Positions 54,807 through 61,963 of a stretch of DNA of 64,000 nucleotides are shown piece after piece. Positions within the stretch are counted from its first letter, which is position 1; every line of letters begins with the position of its first letter. The position numbers and the translations under genes are program-made. The stretch is from Parabacteroides faecis (lineage in GTDB: Bacteria; Bacteroidota; Bacteroidia; Bacteroidales; Tannerellaceae), in assembly GCF_014647375.1 (NCBI RefSeq), contig NZ_BMPB01000001.1, forward strand, positions 558,001 through 622,000, given 5' to 3'. The notes beneath the pieces are model-generated. The model did no database searches and had not been told where the DNA came from. It saw only the letters and a program-made list of their open reading frames with translations.

Positions 54807-57640
54807 ATAACGATATTAACGATCTTACCCGGAACGACAATGATCTTTTTAGGAGTCTTGCCTTCCGTCCACTTAGCGGAACTTTCGTGGTTGAGAGCTG
54901 CCTTTTCAACCTCTTCACGGGGCATGTCAGCTGGAAGTTCCATACTGAAACGGGCTTTTCCGTTGAATGAGATAGCGTAAGTAACTGAGTTTTCTTTCAG
55001 ATACTCTTCGTTGTGCTGAGGCCATTGAGCATCGCAAACTGTAGTCGTATGACCACATTCATGCCATAACTCTTCTGCAGTATGAGGTGCAAACGGAGCC
55101 AACAGAATGATCAATTGTTCCAGGATTGCACGTTTATTGCATTTCAGACTGCTTAATTCATTGATACAGATCATGAAAGCACTGATAGAAGTATTATAAG
55201 AGAAATGCTCGATATCGAATGTAACTTTCTTGATCAGTTTGTGTAATGATTTTAATTCTTCGGCTGTCGGTTCTGCATCTGTTATCTGCAGGCTGTCGGT
55301 ATTTCCGTAGAACAAAGCCCAAAGCTTTTTCAAGAAACGGTGAACACCGTCGATACCATTCGTATCCCAGGGTTTGGATTGTTCCAGCGGCCCTAAGAAC
55401 ATTTCATACAGACGTAATGTGTCGGCACCATACTTTTCAACGATCATATCCGGGTTTACTACGTTGAACATGGATTTTGACATCTTTTCAACAGCCCATC
55501 CGCAGATATATTTACCGTCTTCCAGGATGAACTCTGCGTTGTTATATTCCGGACGCCAGTTCTTGAAAGCTTCGACATCCAGGATATCGTTGTTTACGAT
55601 GTTCACATCCACGTGGATAGGAGTAACCTCATACTGGTCTTTCAGGTTCAGTGAAGCGAATGTATTGGTATCCTTTATGCGATATACAAAATTGGAACGT
55701 CCCTGGATCATACCCTGGTTAATCAGCTTCTGGAACGGTTCTTCTTCACAGATAACTCCCATATCATACAGGAATTTATTCCAGAAACGGCTATAGATCA
55801 AGTGACCAGTAGCATGTTCAGTACCACCGATATACAGGTCTACATTATGCCAGTATTCATTTATCTGTTTGTCTACCAATCCTTTGTCATTATGCGGATC
55901 CATATAGCGCAGATAATAAGCAGAGGAACCTGCGAATCCCGGCATAGTACAAAGTTCTAATGGGAAAATGGTTTTGTTATCTATTTGGGGCGTTTCGACT
56001 ACTTCTTTCTTTACGGAATCCCAGGCCCATTTGGTTGCATGTCCTAACGGAGGTTCACCTGTAGCAGTCGGCAGGAATTTATCCACTTCCGGCAGTTGTA
56101 ACGGCAATGCTTCGAAAGGTAACATCTGAGGCATTCCGTCCGCATCATAATATACCGGGAACGGTTCGCCCCAATAACGCTGGCGGCTGAAAATAGCATC
56201 ACGTAAACGATAGTTTATCTTTACTCGTCCTAACTTATGATCCGATACATATTTCTTGGTAGCAGCGATTGCTTCTTTTACCGTCAGACCGTTTAATGAT
56301 AAATCGCAGTAAGGAGTAACATCGGGTCTCGGAGAATTGCAGACAATACCTTCTTTAGCATCGAAACTTTCTTCGCTAACATCGCAGCCTTCGATTAACG
56401 GGATGATAGGCAGATTGAAATGTTTTGCAAACGCATAGTCACGGCTATCGTGTGCCGGAACTGCCATGATAGCCCCTGTTCCATAGCCAGCCAATACATA
56501 ATCGCTGATCCAGACAGGTACTGCATCACCTGTAAACGGGTTGATAGCGTATGAACCACTGAATACACCAGTCACAGAACGGTCGGCAATACGTTCACGT
56601 TCCGTACGTTTCTTGGTACGATCCAGGTAAGCATCGACAACTTGCTTTTGTTCGGGTGTTGTTAATTGTCCAACCAATTCGCTTTCAGGAGCTAACACCA
56701 TGAAAGTTACGCCGAACATGGTATCCGCACGAGTCGTAAAGATGGTAAATTCTATATCGCTATCTTTCACTTTGAACAGGATTTCAGCTCCTTCGCTGCG
56801 GCCGATCCAGTTGCGTTGTGTATCTTTCAGAGAGTCCGTCCAATCGATGGTGTCCAGTCCGTCCAGTAAACGCTGGGCGTAAGCAGATACACGCAGGCAC
56901 CACTGACGCATCATTTTCTGTTCTACAGGGAAACCGCCACGTTCGGAAACACCGTTCACTACTTCATCGTTGGCCAGTACGGTTCCCAGTTCGGAACACC
57001 AGTTGACCATTGTGTCACCCAGGTAAGCGATTCGGTAATTCAACAGTATAGCTTGTTTTTCTTTATCGCTCTTAGCTTTCCATTCTTCAGCGGTGAATTG
57101 CATTTCTTCTCCGCAGGCAACATTCAGACCTTCCGTACCTGTTGTTTCAAATGCTTCGATCAGGCTTTCGATGGGTAATGCTTTCTTTTCGTCGTTGCAA
57201 TAATAACTGTTGAACATTTTGATAAATGCCCATTGTGTCCAGTGATAATATTCCGGGTCGCAGGTACGGATTTCGCGACTCCAGTCATAGCTGAAACCTA
57301 TCTTATCCATTTGCTCGCGGTAACGGGCGATATTTTGTTTCGTAGTTACCTCAGGATGTTGTCCGGTTTGGATAGCATACTGTTCTGCTGGCAGACCATA
57401 AGCATCGTATCCCATCGGGTGTAAAACATTGAAACCCTGCAAGCGTTTGAAACGGGAATAAATATCAGAAGCAATGTAACCGAGCGGATGACCAACATGT
57501 AGTCCAGCTCCTGATGGGTAAGGAAACATATCCAACACGTAGTATTTGGGTTTATCTTTATTCTCCTTCACTTTATAAACCCCATTGGCAATCCAGTATT
57601 CGTGCCATTTTTTCTCAATTTCTCTGAAATTGTACTCCAT
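54803..57640 (-). CDS. leuS: Leucyl-tRNA synthetase
   Basis: It charges tRNA-Leu with leucine in the cytosol. The class I features of this 945-residue protein are the HIGH motif in [16 protein letters not shown] (about residue 48) and KMSKS in [13 protein letters not shown] (about residue 718). The editing (CP1) domain lies between, with [18 protein letters not shown] and [19 protein letters not shown]. The anticodon-binding and C-terminal domains follow. The length is somewhat above the common 860, as usual for Bacteroidales LeuRS. A -7 box lies 40 bp upstream. It is followed by a YitT-family gene in the same operon. Confidence 0.97.
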   Translation of the reverse strand: MEYNFREIEKKWHEYWIANGVYKVKENKDKPKYYVLDMFPYPSGAGLHVGHPLGYIASDIYSRFKRLQGFNVLHPMGYDAYGLPAEQYAIQTGQHPEVTTKQNIARYREQMDKIGFSYDWSREIRTCDPEYYHWTQWAFIKMFNSYYCNDEKKALPIESLIEAFETTGTEGLNVACGEEMQFTAEEWKAKSDKEKQAILLNYRIAYLGDTMVNWCSELGTVLANDEVVNGVSERGGFPVEQKMMRQWCLRVSAYAQRLLDGLDTIDWTDSLKDTQRNWIGRSEGAEILFKVKDSDIEFTIFTTRADTMFGVTFMVLAPESELVGQLTTPEQKQVVDAYLDRTKKRTERERIADRSVTGVFSGSYAINPFTGDAVPVWISDYVLAGYGTGAIMAVPAHDSRDYAFAKHFNLPIIPLIEGCDVSEESFDAKEGIVCNSPRPDVTPYCDLSLNGLTVKEAIAATKKYVSDHKLGRVKINYRLRDAIFSRQRYWGEPFPVYYDADGMPQMLPFEALPLQLPEVDKFLPTATGEPPLGHATKWAWDSVKKEVVETPQIDNKTIFPLELCTMPGFAGSSAYYLRYMDPHNDKGLVDKQINEYWHNVDLYIGGTEHATGHLIYSRFWNKFLYDMGVICEEEPFQKLINQGMIQGRSNFVYRIKDTNTFASLNLKDQYEVTPIHVDVNIVNNDILDVEAFKNWRPEYNNAEFILEDGKYICGWAVEKMSKSMFNVVNPDMIVEKYGADTLRLYEMFLGPLEQSKPWDTNGIDGVHRFLKKLWALFYGNTDSLQITDAEPTAEELKSLHKLIKKVTFDIEHFSYNTSISAFMICINELSSLKCNKRAILEQLIILLAPFAPHTAEELWHECGHTTTVCDAQWPQHNEEYLKENSVTYAISFNGKARFSMELPADMPREEVEKAALNHESSAKWTEGKTPKKIIVVPGKIVNIVI

Positions 57641-57679
57641 AATATTTAATCGTTTTATATCGTTTTCAGTTTAAAGCCA

Positions 57680-57687
57680 CAAAGTTA
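57680..57687 (-). promoter_or_regulatory. -7 box of leuS
   Basis: The minus strand reads TAACTTTG, fitting TAnnTTTG, giving a leader of about 33 nt. Confidence 0.5.
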
Positions 57688-57703
57688 GTCAATTTATTTA
57701 GTT

Positions 57704-58270
57704 TTACTTCACATAACCTATTTTCGGTTGGGAGTTACCTGGCTTTTCTTTATTTTTTGTAGCAAGTTCTGCCAGGGCAAGATAGATATCGTCAAAATGT
57801 TGCTCGTAGTTTTCATGATCTTTACTGAGACTTTCAATGTCTTCCTGAAGAAACTTGACTTGCTGCTCCAGTTCTGATAGTTTCTTATTAGTTGGTGACT
57901 GATCGTAGTTTGCAATCAGTTGTTTTCTCATTTGGACGAAGGCACGCATAATGTTACGGTTTATTTCTATAGCAATGTCACTATTTAATACTGAAGATAA
58001 CATGGCTACACCTAATTCGGTGAAAGCGAAAGGCATGTATTTGAAGTTTTTTCCTCTTCCTTTGTTCAAGGTCACAATTTGTGACCTTGAAAGTTCCTCT
58101 TTAGAAAGTTCAAACATAAAGTCCTCATCTTCAAATCGTTTTATATTACGTTTTACAGCTTGTTTTAGAACTTTGGTTTCAATACTATATAACTCTGCAA
58201 GATCAAAATCTAACATAATTTTTTGTCCTCTGATCTCATAAATTTTGTTTTGTATTACCTGTAAATTCAT
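57704..58270 (-). CDS. ORF6N domain protein (phage/plasmid regulator-like)
   Basis: This 188-residue protein has an N-terminal ORF6N/KilA-type domain (about residues 5-95): IYEIRGQKIMLDFDLAELYSIETKVLKQAVKRN, then RFEDEDFMFELSKEEL and the conserved MPFAFTELGVAMLSSVLNSDIAIEINRNIMRAFVQMR. A coiled-coil tail (about 115-165) is rich in Glu, Gln and Leu. The domain is common in phage antirepressor-like proteins, and single chromosomal copies are frequent in Bacteroides without a known role. No phage genes surround it. It lies between leuS and a decayed region, which fits a mobile origin. Confidence 0.85.
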   Translation of the reverse strand: MNLQVIQNKIYEIRGQKIMLDFDLAELYSIETKVLKQAVKRNIKRFEDEDFMFELSKEELSRSQIVTLNKGRGKNFKYMPFAFTELGVAMLSSVLNSDIAIEINRNIMRAFVQMRKQLIANYDQSPTNKKLSELEQQVKFLQEDIESLSKDHENYEQHFDDIYLALAELATKNKEKPGNSQPKIGYVK

Positions 58271-58422
58271 AGTTTATAAATTTTGGTGATTAATAAGTGG
58301 CTAAATGTATGAATAATATTTATTTATCAGAAGATTTTGATATACTTATTTTAATGGTTCATTCATCCTCAATCAAACCTCTGATAAGCGCAAACTAAGT
58401 TTAAACTAAAAAATGACGAGTA

Positions 58423-58668
58423 ATGGGAAGATATACTTTTATTTTCTTTATCGCCTTGTTGACAATGTCGATAAGTGCTGAACCTATTGATGTGAAACAG
58501 GCGAAGAGCGTAGCTCTCGGTTTCCTGAAAAGTAATTCTCTGTAGACAAAAGCTTCGGAATCAGGATTGACACTGGTTTGGTCGGATGCCGAGAATTTAC
58601 GTTTTCCATTTGCTTCGATTTTCACAGGTCTTCAATCTATAGGTTTGCTACGTAAGTTACTGTATTAA
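58423..58668 (+). pseudogene. Broken 5' fragment of a Spi-propeptide/C10-protease-like gene
   Basis: ATG at 58423 opens a signal peptide (MGRYTFIFFIALLTMSISAE) followed by PIDVKQAKSVALGFLKSNSL, then a stop (TAG at 58543-58545). The frame continues past the stop as TKASESGLTLVWSDAENL to a second stop at 58666-58668. The pattern signal, PI-V-QA---A--FL, is that of the Spi propeptide that starts many Bacteroidales C10 (streptopain-like) proteases and adhesins. No protease domain follows. It is a remnant and is not expected to be functional; the family link rests on this short stretch only. Confidence 0.5.
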
Positions 58669-58772
58669 GTCAGGTACGCGACGAAATCAAGAATCTCGAT
58701 GTCAACAATCTTACTCCGATCGAAGCATTGAACAAGTTAAGCGAGATACGGAAGATTATCGCAGGAAAGTGA
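58656..58772 (+). pseudogene. mutS: 3' tail of a mutS gene (remnant)
   Basis: In a frame preceded directly by a stop, 58656-58772 encodes [16 protein letters not shown] and [18 protein letters not shown], then IAGK and stop. This closely resembles the last residues of Bacteroidota MutS (the VLSQ-RDEI-NLD-NNLTPLEALNKL ending). Nothing of the ATPase or other domains precedes it. It is a fragment left by a deletion or rearrangement and is joined to the broken propeptide-like fragment. A terminator follows at the distance expected for a real gene end. Confidence 0.65.
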
Positions 58773-58804
58773 GAGATTAGGAATTACTGAATACACATAT
58801 GGAG

Positions 58805-58849
58805 TGTAAAGTCTCGTAGATTTATTAATATAGTCTACGAGGCTTTACA
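58805..58849. terminator. Bidirectional terminator
   Basis: TGTAAAGTCTCGTAGA (58805-58820) pairs with TCTACGAGGCTTTACA (58834-58849) with one wobble in 16 bp. It ends the mutS remnant on the plus strand and serves the small-gene operon on the minus strand. Confidence 0.8.
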
Positions 58850-58891
58850 TATTTTATAATTGTGAATACTTTCTCTGTTAAGTAAGTTTTA

Positions 58892-59197
58892 TTAAATATT
58901 CGTCTCTTTCTTTCTAAAGAAAAGCCAAAGTAAGAATATAGCGACGACTACATCTATTAAATTCCAAACTTCACGTCCGAACGGTATTTTCAGAATAGGC
59001 TGAAACAGTAACGCCAATGCAAGGCACGTGACATATAATTTTTTTTGTCTATTTTGAAAATAATCATAGGCCATTATACCAAACAGAATAGTAGCGGCAT
59101 ATCTTATCAGCATATAATAGCCGTAAGGCATAGGAGCTAAACATATCAGCAAGGCTATTGCCAATATTAACAGGGTTATCTTATTCTTTTCTACCAT
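58892..59197 (-). CDS. Small four-helix membrane protein, DUF6804-like
   Basis: From the ATG at 59197 (MVEKNKITLLILAIALLICLAP) the product has 101 residues with four hydrophobic segments: ITLLILAIALLICL, YYMLIRYAATILFGIMAYDYF, KLYVTCLALALLFQPIL and WNLIDVVVAIFLLWLFF. A longer reading up to 59296 would overlap the upstream gene heavily and adds non-family sequence. The pattern resembles DUF6804 proteins of unknown role. The start overlaps the upstream stop by 17 bp, showing translational coupling in a three-gene operon. Confidence 0.65.
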   Translation of the reverse strand: MVEKNKITLLILAIALLICLAPMPYGYYMLIRYAATILFGIMAYDYFQNRQKKLYVTCLALALLFQPILKIPFGREVWNLIDVVVAIFLLWLFFRKKETNI

Positions 59198-59444
59198 TGC
59201 CGAAAACAAATGATAAGATGGAAAAGACTCCAAATATCCAGTAAAAAACGGAATAGGCGGTAGTATGACGTGCAGCCTGATATAATACATCATCAAATAT
59301 TAAACTTCGGATGAAGTTTACTGGTAAAAATAATCCGTGCCAGATACCTGAGTACCAAGAATATTTCTCGTAGGGTTCGATGTCACATAATAGCCAACTG
59401 ATGAAACACATCACGACAACTTGGATAAGGATTCTTATAATCAT
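59181..59444 (-). CDS. Small membrane protein of unknown function
   Basis: This 87-residue protein has an N-terminal helix (IRILIQVVVMCFISWLLCDI) and a C-terminal helix (SVFYWIFGVFSILSFVFG). They flank a Trp/Tyr-rich stretch with WYSGIWHGLFLPVNFIRSLIFDD and HTTAY. Similar short proteins with a conserved WHG and NFI-S are widespread in Bacteroidota without a function. It sits between the TerB-like gene (11 bp) and the four-helix protein (overlap). Confidence 0.6.
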   Translation of the reverse strand: MIIRILIQVVVMCFISWLLCDIEPYEKYSWYSGIWHGLFLPVNFIRSLIFDDVLYQAARHTTAYSVFYWIFGVFSILSFVFGNGRKE

Positions 59445-59455
59445 GATTTTTGTAA

Positions 59456-59914
59456 TTATAGATTAAACATTCCCGCCATAGCTGCGGCTTTTTCGATTCT
59501 CTCTATGATATCATCTTCAGTATACCCCAATTCTTCATATATATTTGTGATCAATTCGCAGCGTTGAACCCTTTTTTCTTCATTACTAAGTGCTATCATT
59601 TTCATATAATCTAAAAGAAGAATATCGAGTATTGATTTGTCGTTGATGGAACGCATTTGCACCATGAGATTCACAAATTGTCCATGTGTCTCAAAATATT
59701 TATTAGCTTGTTGAATAGTTACTCCCAAGTCGTTACTTGCTGTCATTAGAATCCCATATGAAATCTTGCTGTTCTCGAGGTTTTCGAAGCAAGTCACATT
59801 GAAAAGAGAATACAATTGCATGATAGAATATCTCTGTTCTCTCGTTAAATCACTATACAAATCTACAACAGGATTATCACTCGTCTTTTTTCGGAATAAA
59901 TCTAATAGTCCCAT
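59456..59914 (-). CDS. Helical cytosolic protein, TerB-like, first gene of a three-gene operon
   Basis: This 152-residue protein has no signal or TM segment. It is mainly helical (LTREQRYSIMQLYSLF, DLGVTIQQANKYFETHG, KSILDILLLDYMKMIALSNEEKRVQRCELITNIYEELGYTEDDIIERIEKA). The last part resembles the helical repeat of TerB-type proteins, a weak similarity. The reading frame stays open upstream through the palindromic element at about 60.0 kb, but MGLLDLFRKK is the natural start. Function unknown. Confidence 0.65.
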   Translation of the reverse strand: MGLLDLFRKKTSDNPVVDLYSDLTREQRYSIMQLYSLFNVTCFENLENSKISYGILMTASNDLGVTIQQANKYFETHGQFVNLMVQMRSINDKSILDILLLDYMKMIALSNEEKRVQRCELITNIYEELGYTEDDIIERIEKAAAMAGMFNL

Positions 59915-59971
59915 AAAAGTATTATTATTTATGTCTCCCCAGTCCCTTAGTAGACTTTTATAAAATACGAA

Positions 59972-60113
59972 GCGTGGAACTGCAATGCCACGTCTTTGAA
60001 TGAAGGTCCTAGGAAAACCTTTGCGAACAGATGTAGTAATAGCAGCCCACGCTATAGCGTGAGAACCACCATGCTATTCTTGTTCGCTTTGAAAATTTCC
60101 TAGGTTTTCATTC
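59972..60113. repeat. Nested palindromic element (about 116 bp) with a flanking hairpin
   Basis: Five paired blocks share one centre near 60055. They are GAATGAA/TTCATTC (59998-60004, 60107-60113), CCTAGGAAA/TTTCCTAGG (60008-60016, 60096-60104), GCGAACA/TGTTCGC (60023-60029, 60081-60087), AATAGCA/TGCTATT (60038-60044, 60072-60078) and the perfect palindrome CACGCTATAGCGTG (60048-60061). A small CGTGG/CCACG hairpin precedes it (about 59973-59992). No gene of its own is visible; it may be a dispersed repeat, MITE or structured RNA. Confidence 0.7.
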
Positions 60114-60326
60114 GCAAGAAATAAGCATAACGCTTCTTTAATTTCTTAATATGTCTGGACAAGTCTCCTTGATCCGGTTGTAAAAATACAGAAAAAAACG
60201 AAATATCAGTCTATTCCGTCTTATTTTTAACGTCCGGAAATAAAATGACACTCACTTTTTTTGCGAGGAAATATAGTAGGAGGATAAATGCTTAAGAGTT
60301 AAATGTTTATTTGTTTTTCTGCCGTC

Positions 60327-60433
60327 TAAACTTTTGTTTTCTAAGCACAAAACAAAAGTTTATCCTATAGGAAACTATATTTTCTCCCTGTAGAAACTTT
60401 TTATTCGTCCCTTTCCCCTTCGAAAGGGAAAGG
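60327..60433. repeat. Two hairpins in the gap before the deacylase gene
   Basis: TAAACTTTTGTTTT (60327-60340) and AAAACAAAAGTTTA (60349-60362) form a perfect 14-bp stem. CCTTTCCC (60410-60417) and GGGAAAGG (60426-60433) form a second. The rest of 60114-60601 is AT-rich with no gene I can support. Confidence 0.5.
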
Positions 60434-60601
60434 CAAAAGTGATACATAAAGTGGTAGATAACGAATAATAATTGTAGATAATATACTATCTTCAACCATT
60501 ATATAAGATGCTTATTTATAAAATGTTCGGGATGAGATTGTAGATGTTGTAGATACAATGAACTATCTAAATCTACCTCCAGGAATGTGACAAATTATTT
60601 T

Positions 60602-61855
60602 TTACCGATGGAATGTCGGATACTTGTTATGGAACCGGTATCCGATACCTAGCATTAAGTAATTGGGAGTATGGAAGTTTTGCAGATTATATCCGATATG
60701 GATAAATGAGCTGCGGGTAACTTCTATTTTAAGAGCCAGGACCTGATATAAACCTTTCAGGTCACCTCCCCGGTGTATTACATTTCCTCCTAAACCTATT
60801 CCGACTGTAAAATAAGGCATTACGTATTCGGCACGGGCAGAAAGTCCCAGTGCCAGCTGGTAACTGAGTGGCGGCCGGTAAAACTGTTCGGTCGAAGACG
60901 ATGACGGGTCGGCATAGATATTGGCACTCTCGTCATAAACGCCGTCCACGGATACACCGGCACGGAAGTTATATCCGAAATTATACATCGGATTGATATT
61001 GAACCCTGCTACCGCAAAAGCTCCCGGTGCGGCAATCTGTCCTTCTCCTACATAAACACCTTTTCGCCTCCAGGAACCGAACAGAACGACATCATAACTG
61101 ATATGACGGGGAAAGCGGGGGACAGGAGGCTGGAAGAACGACTTGGAAAATAAATCTCCATTTCGATTGAAGTTATATACCAATCCTACTTTCAGTCCGA
61201 TCGTATTCAGTCCGGCATTCGGAAACCGGGTATTTCCATTCGAGAAGTGTGTTAGATCGACTCCCGCCGTCAGGTCCAGTTCTTTTGAGAGGATATAGTT
61301 CAGATAGAAGTTCGTATTGATATATGCATTGATTTTCGATCCGATCACTTTGTTGTATCGGTTATCGTATTCATCATAAGGCTTCCAGCCGAAAGATACC
61401 CCGAAGTTCCATTCATAGTTGAGCGATAAACGCGGATTGATCCGGGCGATCCGGGCTCCCTGGAACAGGTAAATGGCAAAAGGATTTCCTATCTCTTCTT
61501 TATCTTCAAACGAATACATGGACAACCCGAGACCTTGGTAAGAGCCTCTGTAAATCCGGTCCGTATAGCTGTTCGGATAGTATTGGAAAGAGTATTTCAA
61601 ATGGGCGGAGACGGATTTCCGAATCGGTTCCATATCCATATTATCTCCTCTCAGGAAAGAGTTGGTAGGGAAAATATAGGTAGGTCTGACATCGATACCT
61701 ATTCGATGAATCAAATGACGCGAGTAGGATATGGAATCTGTCATATCCTCCGGTACGTTTTTATGTATCCCTTCATCAGCGAATGCAATGCCGGATAGAA
61801 AGCACATTGCAATCAGGATAATCAGTACATTCAACCTCTCTGTTCCACTTTTCAT
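60602..61855 (-). CDS. PagL-like lipid A deacylase (acyloxyacyl hydrolase family), outer membrane
   Basis: This 417-residue beta-barrel protein has a signal peptide (1-26, AMCFLSGIAFADEG). The centre carries the PagL-type catalytic stretch H203-F-S205-NGNTRFPNAGLNTIGLKVGLVY; in PagL enzymes this His and Ser cleave the 3-O-linked acyl chain of lipid A. The C-terminus (SFIHIGYNLQNFHTPNYLMLGIGYRF) is barrel-like. Bacteroidales proteins of this kind are annotated as acyloxyacyl hydrolases and are about twice the size of PagL, the extra length being further barrel strands. It could thereby modify LPS recognition by the host. It is monocistronic by spacing, with a -7 box upstream. Confidence 0.85.
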   Translation of the reverse strand: MKSGTERLNVLIILIAMCFLSGIAFADEGIHKNVPEDMTDSISYSRHLIHRIGIDVRPTYIFPTNSFLRGDNMDMEPIRKSVSAHLKYSFQYYPNSYTDRIYRGSYQGLGLSMYSFEDKEEIGNPFAIYLFQGARIARINPRLSLNYEWNFGVSFGWKPYDEYDNRYNKVIGSKINAYINTNFYLNYILSKELDLTAGVDLTHFSNGNTRFPNAGLNTIGLKVGLVYNFNRNGDLFSKSFFQPPVPRFPRHISYDVVLFGSWRRKGVYVGEGQIAAPGAFAVAGFNINPMYNFGYNFRAGVSVDGVYDESANIYADPSSSSTEQFYRPPLSYQLALGLSARAEYVMPYFTVGIGLGGNVIHRGGDLKGLYQVLALKIEVTRSSFIHIGYNLQNFHTPNYLMLGIGYRFHNKYPTFHR

Positions 61856-61914
61856 ACGTTTCTCTACTCGTTTGTTATTTGATAGATAATCAGGGTCAAA
61901 TACCTAATATCTCG

Positions 61915-61922
61915 CAAATATA
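61915..61922 (-). promoter_or_regulatory. -7 box of the lipid A deacylase gene
   Basis: The minus strand reads TATATTTG, fitting TAnnTTTG, 60 bp before the start. It lies between this gene and the end of the rhamnosidase gene, so the deacylase need not depend on the rhamnosidase transcript. Confidence 0.45.
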
Positions 61923-61963
61923 ACATTTTAGAGCGTTTACTATGGCTTATAATTGCTTCATTT

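Noticed and set aside
58401-58625. 74-codon frame on the minus strand
   Set aside because: It is antisense to the broken propeptide-like fragment on the plus strand and has no recognisable features.
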